In this document: positions 46,880-56,544 of the stretch, piece by piece | Position numbering within the stretch: position 1 is the first letter of the stretch | Layout of the letters: every line of letters starts with the position of its first letter | Source of the DNA: Lycorma delicatula | Taxonomy: Eukaryota > Arthropoda > Insecta > Hemiptera > Fulgoridae | DNA length: 64,000 nucleotides | Assembly: GCF_047948215.1 (NCBI RefSeq) | Contig: NC_134461.1 | Span: 84,344,103-84,408,102, forward strand | Reading direction: 5' to 3' | The notes under the pieces: model-generated | The model's database searches: none | Told to the model about the DNA's origin: nothing | What the model saw: only the letters and a program-made list of their open reading frames with translations | Made by a program: the position numbers and the translations under genes

Positions 46880-47720
46880 AGCTGTTTTATTCTGTATACT
46901 CTAACTGCATTCCTAACAAAAGAGGTATTACTTTTAAATCTTTAGACACGTTCCAACTATGATTTTTATAATTTCGTTTTTCAGTTCAGTTTCTAATAAC
47001 ACACATTTCTTTCATATTAATTCCATAAGACTCGTACAGAAGGATCCTTATTACTATTGTGAAGCAGAACTTTTAATCTATATTTGGAGAAATTGATGAA
47101 AAAACACCACCCTTCAGGTTCACGAACTTGTCCTAATTGTAATATAAGCTTATCAATAATTGTAAGTATACTAAATAATTTTCTTCATCATAATATTGAA
47201 TGAAATCTTTCTGTCGCTTCGATAGCCTTTTCTTTTTTAAATAACTCAACCTTGCAATCTTGAGCCTAAAAGTTCACTTGGTTTTTTTTTTTAATAAGTT
47301 TAAATCTTTTACCTTAGTTATTTAGCTCACCTTGTGATATAAGATCTGGTTCACTGGATTGTAATTCAAAGTCTAAATCATTTCTTCTTTAATATTCGCT
47401 TTTTCATCACTGTTTTCACGAAACAAGTTTTCAAGATCCTCGGAAAGCTGAAATGGATTAACTGTAAGGTATAAGCCTGAGTTCAGCTTGCAATGAAAGA
47501 TAGATTACAGTGAGTTTAGGGTCTTTAGAAATTCCAGACGCATTAGTTAAATAACAATGACGATCGATTAAGTGATCTTTTAGTTCATATCAAAACATAG
47601 ACAGACCAAATGGCGAGGCCTTTCGTATGGTTTTTAGCCAACCTCCTAAGTTGACCGCAAAGTAACTATCTATTTATTATATGAGGAGCCAATCTTCTTC
47701 TTATTCTGATCACCGAGCTT
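46880..47720 (-). pseudogene. Degraded member of an uncharacterised transposon-linked insect protein family
   Basis: Down the minus strand in several frames the blocks appear in a fixed order: 'KDHLIDRHCYLTN'; 'SSEPDLISQGELNN'; 'REPEGWCFFINFSKYRLKVL' then 'LHNSNKDPSVRV'; and 'DLKVIPLLLGMQLEYTE'. I remember the same blocks in the same order in a large family of uncharacterised insect proteins of about 500 residues that occur in many copies and are probably transposon-borne. The intact family has 'EW.LFIDSSK' and 'LLLG.QLGYTKYCCFLC'. Numerous stops and frame changes make this copy dead. The element type that carries the family is not known to me. Confidence 0.65.
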
Positions 47721-48204
47721 TTAGTCAAAGATCAGTTTATAAGTTTTTTTAAAATGAAAATTGCAATGTTTTTCTTATATGATTTTATTATAGTGAACTC
47801 AACATAAACGTATAAAAAACTGTGCGAATCACTCACTTATGAGTTATGAAACTTCACTGTTCACTCACTTAATATAGTTTTCATATTGACTGAAGAGATT
47901 ATACTGTTGAAAGCAGTAGGCTATCATCAAAGCCAAAAAGCTTTTTGTTGTTTTCAGTTGTACAGACATGATGAATCTTCTAAATGAACGCTTCAGTAGA
48001 AAGATATGTCATGATATGTGATGTTTATGTGTGGTACGACTTAAGTTTTTATTTCACGGTTAATAATTGATAAAACAATTTTCAAAATTTAAATTTTGTA
48101 ATTTTTAAAAACGTAGGGTGTTCTAAAATTCTGACTTCTTTAAAATTATGAATTAAAAAAAAATTGATTTTATGTATGTCATAAATTGTATTTATTAGGG
48201 TCAT

Positions 48205-48905
48205 TCCATAATTGAAAAGAAGTAGGCATGCTCTAGAAGCTACTGAAAAGGCAGAGAAGGTAATACGATACATATTCGGGATTCTGCCAAATTGTAGAGG
48301 ACCAGGTCAACAACGAAGGAAACTACTGACAGGAGTGGCCACGCTCTTGTATGGTGCTGAAGTCTGGGCAGATGTTGTTGTATACGGACCACTAATTGCT
48401 GCCGAAAAGAAACTATCAATTTGGATATTATGAAGCAGTTGATAGGGGTGTGGCAGGAGAGATAGATCCACAGTGCGAAAGGCAGGTGGACATATAGATT
48501 AATTGGGAACGTTGGTGGATGGGTCCGGAGAATTCATGGTTCGATAAATTTCAATTTAACCCAGCTTCTGTCGGGCCATGAGGGCTTTAGAGCCTATTTG
48601 TTTAGATTTGGACTCGATTATACGGATAGTTGCCCTGTTTGTGGAACTGAAGAGACCTTGTCTTTTTCCGGTGTCGCCGTTTTGAACTAGAGCGTGGTGA
48701 AATCTTGGACACGTTGGGCAGGAGGGATATGTTCTTACCTGAAGACTTAAGCAGATTATGTTAGCGAAAGAAGAGAACTGGAACGCAGTGGCGAGATTTG
48801 CCAAAGTAGTTGTAGACAAACTGTGTGTCGCTGAAGAAGGCCGAAGGGGGGATATGAGCCGAAGGGTTGCTGTGCGGTTCACAGAGCTGCGGTCGAGTGT
48901 CTAGG
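48205..48905 (+). pseudogene. R1-like LINE ORF2, RT end and C-terminal finger
   Basis: The first frame (48212-48433) ends the reverse-transcriptase thumb region with 'LPNCRGPGQQRRKLLTGVAT' and 'LLYGAEVWADVV'. After frame changes come 'LSGHEGFRAY'-like coding, 'DSCPVCGTEET' with the start of the Cys finger, 'CRRFELERGEILDTLGRRD' and 'VARFAKVVVDKLCVAEEG'. This order is that of R1-clade ORF2. The active-site region is missing and at least three frame breaks occur. It differs from the relic at 45652, so it is a separate lineage or a more complete insertion. Confidence 0.78.
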
Positions 48906-49310
48906 GGGGCCCCGACCTTGTGGGGGGCGACTGGATGCAATGAAGCCATGGTCACTCCGCTGGCACTGACCTGTAGGTAAGTTCCCCTCTTCTGAAGCTT
49001 AGACTGTGGACGTCATGGTAAGTTCTGTGTCAGTACGTGGTAAGTAGTGAGAATGTGCATGATGTTGGCTGTGTGTGTGAGCGTAATTGTGTTGTGTTGT
49101 GTCTTAGTGTTGCTTATATTTTGTATCTTTGTGTTGAGTATGTGATTGTATTTGTGTTCCTTAATTCCGGTGTCCGATTGTGTGAGCGGGCGATTCCCCC
49201 TTCCTGAAATAATGGTGCATAAGTGGTTTCCAGGAGGGGTGGATAGCCAAGGATGGAGGTTTAGTCGGTAGTGCGCAGAACACATACGCACGTAATAATA
49301 TCTTGCGGAA
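48906..49310 (+). mobile_element. 3' UTR of the R1-like LINE at 48205
   Basis: GC-rich at first, then a TG-rich stretch (49030-49150), ending near 'ggaggtttagtcggtagtgc'. No coding motif; continuity with the ORF2 relic and composition support the call. Confidence 0.45.
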
Positions 49311-49324
49311 CCTGTTAGCGGGCT

Positions 49325-49970
49325 TATTTTTTAGATTGTATAATAACTTATCATGAAACTTGGATTTATTATTTTGGGCCGGAATCCAAAGGTCAGAAAA
49401 TGGAATAAAATCATCCCATTTCGTCCCTCAAGAAAGAAAATTCAAACCTACGCGCCAGTCGATAAAGTGATGCTAACAATGTTTTGGAAGTGTAGAGGCC
49501 CATATTTGTTGGAATTATTTAAAAGAACTTATAATCGACAGTGAATAATATAAAAATTTCACTTTCTTTATTTTATATAAAGTTTTCACTTTATTTTCTA
49601 ATAAAGAAAGTGAAATGTGCAATAAAGAGGAACGTCTCGGTTCTCTCTCAAAAGTAAAATTCTTCTACATGGTAACTCCCGTTCCCATACCGCTCAAAAT
49701 ACGGGAAGATATTCAAAAGGCAGTTTAGGAGGTGTTGCTACACCAGCAAGATCGGTAATTTACAGTACCGACATGCATCAACAGATCTTTTTTGTTTGGT
49801 CTTCTCAAAGAGTTATTACGAGGCATAATTTCGGCATTAATGAGCAGATCAAAAGGGCAATTCAAGAATAGCTCAGACTACGAGGTGGATATTTCTTTAC
49901 TAGTGGAATAAGAAAGCTCAAAGAAAAATGAAACAGTTACCTAAATATAGCCAAAGATTGGTTGAAAAGT
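49325..49970 (+). pseudogene. Mariner transposase relic
   Basis: Plus-strand pieces in changing frames read 'ITYHETWIYYFGPESK', 'APVDKVMLTMFWKCRGPYLL', then after an internal break 'LFGLLKELLRG' and 'FTSGIRKL'. These align in order with the catalytic and C-terminal regions of mariner transposases. Only part of the catalytic domain is present. An AT-rich inverted pair 'cactttctttatt' / 'aataaagaaagtg' (about 49560-49612) interrupts it. No terminal repeats found. Confidence 0.65.
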
Positions 49971-50162
49971 AGCGTTAGTTTAATTTTCATAAGTGACAGC
50001 TCAGGTATAGGTACTGTGGAACTGCAGCAGCCCCTATTCCACTTGATATTATCAATAACATTTAATATAATGATTCCTTTTTTCTTTAATTCTTTCTTTA
50101 TACTTGTACAATATATAATCCTTATGCTTTATGTCAGTAGAAATCCTTCAGATTATGAAAAA

Positions 50163-50220
50163 GATACAAAAAAAGTATGGAACTGTGCAGCGCCCAGTTC
50201 CATACAAAGATTTTTGTATC
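50163..50220. other. Two-step hairpin
   Basis: An inner perfect 10-bp stem, 'tatggaactg' (50176-50185) with its complement at 50195-50204, encloses a 9-nt loop. It is framed by an outer 10-bp stem (50163-50172 with 50211-50220). Total 58 nt. No U-tract or known RNA family. Confidence 0.7.
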
Positions 50221-50831
50221 CATACAGCGGCGTGGTTTTTGGCTGTTGTGCGCATGCGAAGATAGAAAGCTGCACACGAGGCTGCGTGGGAGAGACATCA
50301 CTGTCGCTTCCGCAGTTTCGACCCTGGCGTACTGGTGGAAGGTAGATTTTTTTTTATTCCGCGTCTGTATGGAACGTTGCTAGTTCATCCCCTTTTCTAG
50401 TTTAGTCAATAGAAGGAATATGAAAAAGGTTGTTTTTTCAGTAGTCATCAGAATATGAATTTCAGATAAATTATCCCCTTAATTATACTTTTAATACTTC
50501 ATACATTTTAAGATAAAGTTATTTAATCAAAATTAACCCAAATTTTTTTTACTGAACATTTTGATCTTATTCGTAATTGTACTCTAAATATTTCATAATT
50601 ATACGACTAATATTTAAAACAGGAGTGTACTCGTAAATTTCCCAGTACCGGAATGTTGGATTTTGTATTACATCGGCCGCAAGAATACGGTCCACAACCA
50701 CAGGCTACATGATAATGTCATAAAAAATGTACATTCATTTCTATGTCCACATCGATAAGAATCAATCTTTTTCGTGTTAAATTTGTAACTTTTTTGTGAA
50801 TTGTATTTTTATTGACTTATTTGTCGCTTAC

Positions 50832-51129
50832 TTTCTTTTCCTGTTTAGCCTCCGGAACCACTGTAAGTTATTACTTCAGAGGATGAATGAGAATGATATG
50901 TTTGAATGTACATGAAGTGCAGTCTTGCACAGTCTCGGGTCGATCATTCCTGAGGTGTGTAGTTAATTGAAACCCAACCATCAAAGAACACCGGTATCTA
51001 CGATCTAGTATTCAAATCCGTATAAACGTAACTGCCTTTACTAGGATTTGAACCTTACAACTCTTGACTTCAAAATCAGTTGATTTGCGATGACGAGTTA
51101 ACCACTAAACTAGCCCGGTGGGCTTTTAC
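50832..51129 (-). mobile_element. tRNA-derived SINE, family 2, full length
   Basis: Minus orientation, with a complete head ('gctagtttagtggttaactc'), B box 'ggttcaaatcctag', body and tail. An imperfect target duplication (50821-50831 'ttgtcgcttac', 51130-51140 'tggtcgcctac') flanks it. Confidence 0.9.
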
Positions 51130-51707
51130 TGGTCGCCTACAAATATCCAAAAGCAAAAGACCATTTTCATACGACCTGATTTTTATCATTTGAAGTATAT
51201 GTTTTGTGTTAAAATAAAACATAGCCAGACTTAAGTTAAAAAAAAAATTATTTGAAAGAACAATTTTTTATTTCTTCTAAAAAGCAGTACTGAAACAGAG
51301 TTCCGGCACCAGTGAATTCCTGTTTAAAAACCGTATGGCAGATTTGAAAGAAAAAACTATCAACCCTTTTCCGGTATTTTTCCAAAGCATTCCCAGAAAT
51401 CGCTATTTCATCAAAACGTTTCATTGTGGAATGAAATTTAAAAAATATAGTTTAAAATTTTTTAAATTGTTGAAAGATGTTTGTTAACAATTTCAGTCAC
51501 TGATATACAATGAACTATCCATTGTTAATAGAATCTATTATACATAATGAAGATGTTTTTCGTACAATAATTTGAATTTATAAAGCTTTAAATATTAATT
51601 GAATAATTTAAATTGAACATTTTCTTAATCCAATCACGATGTTCAAGTTTTACTTGTTTGTATTTCGTTATTTTACGTATACTTTCTCGTGAGTAAGGTA
51701 TTTTCTC

Positions 51708-51870
51708 GCGCCGGCCTTCGTGGTGCAAGTGGTAGCGTCCGCCTTTAATCCGAATATTCCAGGTTCGAATCCCGGTTAGGCATGGCATTTTCACACTCGC
51801 TACAAATCATTCATCTCATCCTCTGAAACCATACCACCTAATAGTGGTTTCGTAGGTTAAACAAAACAAA
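51708..51870 (+). mobile_element. tRNA-derived SINE, family 1, tail type 2
   Basis: Head 'cgccggccttcgtggtgcaa' with A box 'tggtgcaagtggtagcg' and B box 'ggttcgaatcccggttagg'. Its 3' end 'atcctctgaaaccatacc' and 'gtggtttcgtaggttaaac' matches the tail of family 2, unlike the copies at 9330, 16072 and 36918. Confidence 0.88.
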
Positions 51871-52640
51871 ACAAAAAATTAATAACTGAAAATGCATATT
51901 TATTTTTCATAATTTGTTTAGCATAATTCGATTTTTATTTATCATATTTTTACGCTTATAAAATATTTGTAAAAGTTTTTTAAATGAATTTCTTTTAGTA
52001 ATTCTACCATCATTTTTTTATTAACGATTTTTTGTTGATTGTCTAAAGCTACTAATTTTGTATTCTTCTTAATAATCGCTAATAGATTTATTTTTGTACA
52101 TAAAGAATTTTTCTTTAACGGTGTTGTAATTCTAATTTTATCAAGAATTATGATGTATTAATTCCTAAGCACGTGTTAATAAATTTAAAAAAAATTAATT
52201 CATATATAAAATTATCTACATAATCATTGTAATAAAATATATTCAGTGTTTTATCATTTGTATATGCAATGGAGTTCATATAAAACATTCTGTCGCAAGT
52301 ACGTCAAATTTCCGGTTTTAGATAAGAAAGAAAGGATGTTGCACAGCTATAATGATTTTTGAAAATAATATTACTTTCGGTGTGTTTTTTTAAATTTAAT
52401 TATATTAGAATCATGTGTTCTTTAACAATACTGCAAGGTACAGTGTATTCTTCCAATAAATATAATACTTCCATATTCGTTTTTTTTTGTACCTCCTTTT
52501 CATACTTGTTGAACTGTGACTGCATCAACTGCCCAAATTGAAGACAATCTATGTGATGTAGAGTGTACATTAAATGCATTAATTAATAATTGTTTCAGTT
52601 CTAAATAATCAGTACTGTCGGTATTCCGTGATATTATCCA
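51871..52640. other. AT-rich DNA, nothing assigned
   Basis: No repeat partner or protein motif recognised. Confidence 0.5.
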
Positions 52641-52654
52641 TGATATTAAATTGA

Positions 52655-52880
52655 TCATTATTAATTATTATTATTATTATTTTTATTTTTATTTTTTTTT
52701 ATTTATTTATTTTTTTTTTTTTAATATTTTTTTTTATTTTTTATTTTTTTTAAATTTTTTTTTTATTTTTTATTTTTTATTTTTAAAAATTTTTTTTTCA
52801 TTTTTTATTTTTTAATTTTTTTTTATATTTTTTAAATTTTTATTTAAAAAAAAATTTTTTTTTCAATTTTTTTTTATTTC
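52655..52880. repeat. A/T-only low-complexity tract
   Basis: About 225 bp of almost pure T runs broken by single A residues (T-rich on plus, A-rich on minus). It begins as a TTA repeat. On the minus strand it lies directly downstream of the 52884-53123 frame, like an expanded poly(A) tract. Confidence 0.9.
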
Positions 52881-52883
52881 TCT

Positions 52884-53123
52884 TCAAATTAATAAGTTAT
52901 CCAGTTTAGAATTTAATATATCTATTTTGACTTTTAAATCTTTATTGTTTTTCGCCTGGCTTTTATAAAGTTCTGCAATTTTTTTTAATTCAATCAAATC
53001 TGCTTCAATATCATCTTCTGACTGGTCGTCAGGAATTTCTTCGTTAGATGTGACATTTGGTTTTTCTAACTTTATGTTAGAAAATATACAAGGAAAACAC
53101 CTTTTCCACATGATTATAATCAA
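52884..53123 (-). CDS. Small acidic coiled-coil ORF; possible terminal exon or retrocopy
   Basis: The 79-codon minus-strand frame starts with 'MIIIMWKRCFPCIF', followed by an acidic stretch 'EEIPDDQSEDDIEADLIELK' and a heptad-like, Lys- and Leu-rich C-terminus ('KVKIDILNSKLDNLL'). The composition is more protein-like than other short frames here. An alternative reading is a last exon. The sequence 'ttttctaacataaagttag' on the minus strand offers a branch-point-like CTAAC and an AG acceptor just before codons for 'EKPNVTS'. The A-rich tract that follows the stop would also fit a retrocopied 3' end. I do not recognise the protein. No upstream exon was found, and no family assignment is made. 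Confidence 0.4.
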   Translation of the reverse strand: MIIIMWKRCFPCIFSNIKLEKPNVTSNEEIPDDQSEDDIEADLIELKKIAELYKSQAKNNKDLKVKIDILNSKLDNLLI

Positions 53124-53198
53124 AGAACAACAAATGTACCTTTATTGTGTAACGTGTATGAAGTTAATAAAATAATAATAGAAAATAAATTCAAACTT

Positions 53199-53254
53199 AA
53201 AATGTTGCTGAGCAACAGCATTTATTTAAAATGTTGCTGAGCAACATTTTAAAT
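53199..53254. repeat. Repeated palindrome
   Basis: A 19-bp phrase 'aaaatgttgctgagcaaca' occurs at 53199-53217 and again at 53228-53246. The second lies in a perfect palindrome with 15-bp arms (53224-53238 and 53240-53254). Confidence 0.85.
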
Positions 53255-53845
53255 TAATAAAAATAAATCTAATTTATTAATTATTAGCAAATTCTTTATA
53301 CGTAGCTTGTGGATAAATTCATTAAATATATTTTGAAAATTAGTATATATCAGTATTAAAAATATGTTAAAAATATATCAAATATTAAAATATAAAAGTT
53401 AACCGATGAAACGCTAATATATTTTTGCTTAATTTCGCAATTATGAAGAAGAATCTGCTACTGACGTAGAAGTATGTACACTCAGTTTGAGGTAATATAA
53501 AAATAAAATTACCCATCAAATTTCAAAGAAAACTAGATTACCTTTTAAATTATTTAATGTTGTTAGATGATATTAAATTATTCTCTTTTTCTAATTTTCT
53601 AAGTTCATGGTGAAAACGACAAAAGATACCATTTTTTTTTTTTTAGTTTTTATTGTGAACCTTGACTCCATCATTTGTTACTAAAAAACCAATAGACTGA
53701 TAGCGTTCCAAGTTTTATACAATTAGCTAATTCTCTTATTTTATAACTTATGAAATCTCAGGCGTTTTTGAATTGTTATTCAAACAACGCACTTTGATAG
53801 TGTTACTCATAATTTGTGTAATTTTGGAGCCGGCTCAGTTAAAAA
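53255..53845. other. AT-rich DNA, nothing assigned
   Basis: No repeat partner or coding motif. The phrase 'agttaaaaat' just before the RTE tail resembles sequence beyond the element's other end and may be a target duplication. Confidence 0.45.
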
Positions 53846-55481
53846 TATTTTTTTTTGTCTTCAGTCATTTGACTGGTTTGATGCAGCTCTCCAAGATTCC
53901 CTATCTAGTGCTAGTCGTTTCATTTCAGTATACCCTCTACATCCTACATCCCTAAAAATTTGTTTTACATATTCCACACGTGGCCTGCCTACACAATTTT
54001 TTCCTTCTACCTGTCCTTCCAATATTAAAGCGACTATTCCAGGATGCCTTAGTATGTGGCCTATAAGTCTGTCTCTTCTTTTAACTATATTTTTCCAAAT
54101 GCTCCTTTCTTCATCTATTTGCCGCAATACCTCTTCATTTGTCACTTTATCCGCCCATCTGATTTTTAACATTCTCCTACAGCACCATATTTCAAAAGCT
54201 TCTAATCTTTTCTTCTCAGATACTCTGATCGTCCAAGTTTCACTTCCATATAAAGCGACACTCCAAACATACACTTTCAAAAATCTTTTCCTGACATTTA
54301 AATTAATTTTTGATGTAAACAAATTATATTTCTTACTGAAGGCTCGTTTAGCTTGTGCTATTCGGCATTTTATATCGTTCCTGCTTCGTCCATCTTTAGT
54401 AATTCTACTTCCCAAATAACAAAATTCTTCTACCTCCATAATATTTTCTCCTCCTATTTTCACATTCAGTGGTCCATCTTTGTTATTTCTACTACATTTC
54501 ATTAATTTTGTTTTGTTCTTGTTTATTTTCATGCGATTGTTCTTGCGTAGGACTTCATCTATGCCGTTCATTGTTTCTTCTAAATCCTTTTTACTCTCGG
54601 CTAGAATTACTATATCATCAGCAAATCGTAGCATCTTTATCTTTTCACCTTGTACTGTTACTCCGAATCTAAATTGTTCTTTAACATCATTAACTGCTAG
54701 TTCCATGTAAAGATTAAAAAGTAATGGAGATAGGGAACATCCTTGTCGGACTCCATTTCTTATTACAGCTTCTTTCTTATGTTCTTCAATTATTACTGTT
54801 GCTGTTTGGTTCCTGTACATGTTAGCAATTGTTCTTCTATCTCTGTATTTGAACCCTAATTTTTTTAAAATGCTGAACATTTTATTCCAGTCTACGTTAT
54901 TGAAAGCCTTTTCTAGGTCTATAAACGCTAAGTATGTTTGTTTGTTTTTCTTTAATCTTCCTTCTACTATTAATCTGAGGCCTAAAATTGCTTCCCTTGG
55001 CCCTATACTTTTCCTGAAACCAAATTGGTCTTCTCCTAACACTTCTTCGACTCTCCTCTCAATTCTTCTGCATAGAATTCTAGTTAAGATTTTTGATGCA
55101 TAACTAGTTAAACTAATTTTTCTGTAATCTTCACATTTATCTGCCCCTGCTTTCTTTGGTATCATGACTTTAACACTTTTTTTGAAGTCTGATGGATTGA
55201 AGTCTGATGGAAATTCCCCTTTTTCATAAATATTACACACCAGTTTGTATAATCTATCAGTCGCTTCCTCACCTACACTGCGCAGTAATTCTACAGGTAT
55301 TCTGTCTATTCCAGGAGCCTTTCTGCCATTTAAATCTTTTAATGCTCTCTTAAGTTCAGATCTCAGTATTGTTTCTCCCATTTCATCCTCCTCAATTTCC
55401 TCTTCTTCCTCTATAACACCATTTTCTAATTCATTTCCTCCGTATAACTCTTCTATATTCCACCCATCTATCGACTTTACC
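53846..55481 (-). mobile_element. RTE-like LINE, copy A, 5' truncated
   Basis: The 3' end, on the minus strand, reads '...atgactgaagac' followed by an A run (plus strand 53846-53858). Homology with copy B (59929-62125) is lost at about 55481, which marks the 5' truncation. The element therefore holds the linker, reverse transcriptase and C-terminal region. The endonuclease is missing. Confidence 0.85.
53861..55480 (-). CDS. RTE-like reverse transcriptase, open but N-terminally truncated
   Basis: Open for about 539 codons from the truncation to the stop at 53861; the first in-frame Met is at 55381. Counting from that Met, residues 19-34 hold 'GRKAPGIDRIPVELL' (RT block 0-1), 151-160 'LAFIDLEKAF' (first catalytic Asp), 212-222 'RQGCSLSPLLF', and 253-256 FADD (catalytic pair). 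A 'CYLGSRIT' block and a long C-terminal domain typical of RTE elements follow. No RNase H is present, as usual for RTE. The intact protein copies element RNA into DNA at a nicked target. Here the apurinic endonuclease domain is gone, so autonomous movement is not expected. An in-frame 15-bp duplication (about 55181-55212) gives the repeated 'PSDFNPSDFK', absent from copy B. No stops or frameshifts, so insertion looks recent. Confidence 0.93.
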   Translation of the reverse strand, partial: VKSIDGWNIEELYGGNELENGVIEEEEEIEEDEMGETILRSELKRALKDLNGRKAPGIDRIPVELLRSVGEEATDRLYKLVCNIYEKGEFPSDFNPSDFKKSVKVMIPKKAGADKCEDYRKISLTSYASKILTRILCRRIERRVEEVLGEDQFGFRKSIGPREAILGLRLIVEGRLKKNKQTYLAFIDLEKAFNNVDWNKMFSILKKLGFKYRDRRTIANMYRNQTATVIIEEHKKEAVIRNGVRQGCSLSPLLFNLYMELAVNDVKEQFRFGVTVQGEKIKMLRFADDIVILAESKKDLEETMNGIDEVLRKNNRMKINKNKTKLMKCSRNNKDGPLNVKIGGENIMEVEEFCYLGSRITKDGRSRNDIKCRIAQAKRAFSKKYNLFTSKINLNVRKRFLKVYVWSVALYGSETWTIRVSEKKRLEAFEIWCCRRMLKIRWADKVTNEEVLRQIDEERSIWKNIVKRRDRLIGHILRHPGIVALILEGQVEGKNCVGRPRVEYVKQIFRDVGCRGYTEMKRLALDRESWRAASNQSND

Positions 55482-55589
55482 TAAAATAAATTTTAACTTT
55501 TTTAGTTAAAATTTATCCAAAACGATTAAAACTTCAAAACTGATTTTTTGGACACCAATCCCTTCCCTTCATACCAAATCACATATTAG

Positions 55590-55815
55590 ATTATTGCGAA
55601 ACTAAAGTACTATAGCGAAACTAGCTCGCACCTGGCTCGCGAAAATCTGATTTTGGTATCAAACGTGATATTTTAAATTTGAATTTGAATCATTGCGAAA
55701 CCAGCTCGTACTTGGCAATAATAGTAAAAATCTAATTTGAGCTACAAACTTGATGTTTTGGACCATTGGAAAATGAGCTCGCAAAAATCCAATTTTGGCT
55801 TTCTAACATGTCACG
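55590..55815 (+). repeat. Degenerate tandem repeat
   Basis: Three diverged units share 'attgcgaaac', 'agctcgcacctggc' and 'aaaatctgattttgg', starting near 55594, 55692 and 55768. They lie immediately upstream of RTE copy A on its strand. Confidence 0.6.
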
Positions 55816-56396
55816 CTTCAAGTTACAACAAAATCGTAACCAAAAGCCTAGTTTTTTGTCTCTAACTCCGGTTCCTGCGAACCGATTCTTTTAAAAATCA
55901 ATAGAGTTCTATTCCCAATAGGTTTCACATCACCCCACCAAGTTTCGTCAAAATCGTTTAAGATTTGCGTCCGATAGAACGGACGAAATTATCTTACACA
56001 TATATATACATATTTATATAAACATTGCAGAATCGTGTTCAGGAGGCTCCAAAACGTAAAGAAAAGTTGGTCCCTCCTTCCTCCGACTATCTCTAAGAAA
56101 ATTTGATCGGGTGCAGTAGCGATTTCTACAAATTCTTTGGAAATCCGTTAGAAGGTTTTTTGTTCATCGGATTTGGACAAAAGTTTCTTTCTTAAATAAA
56201 ACAAGCGTTTTTCAGTAATTAAGAAGACAAATAACGAACGATTATTTTTCAATGATAATCAGTGGCAGCTCGTAGCTAAAATTAGTGGAAGTGCTGCTCC
56301 AGAAAATTTTTTTCTGGGCCTTTTCAAGGTCATGGTTAAAAAATACAATAGTCCAATATGCTTAATTTAGATTTCTATGTACACAGAAATAAATGC

Positions 56397-56514
56397 ATAG
56401 TTATTTTTTACCAACTCTCTTTCACCCTTCCAACGTGTTTCTGAATAGAATTGGCATAGTTATTTTTTACCAACTCTCTTTCACCCTTCCAACGTGTTTC
56501 TGGATAGAATTGGC
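56397..56514 (+). repeat. 59-bp tandem duplication
   Basis: Two units (56397-56455, 56456-56514) starting 'atagttattttttaccaact' differ at a single base. No coding content. Confidence 0.92.
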
Positions 56515-56544
56515 AAACAAAGATCCCTTGCTATAGATAATTTA

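Noticed and set aside
49013..49291. Minus-strand frame rich in Thr and His
   Set aside because: It is antisense to the TG-rich 3' UTR of an R1-like LINE; no motif.
54469..55484. Several plus-strand open frames opposite RTE copy A
   Set aside because: They are antisense to a well-supported reverse transcriptase and show no domain of their own.
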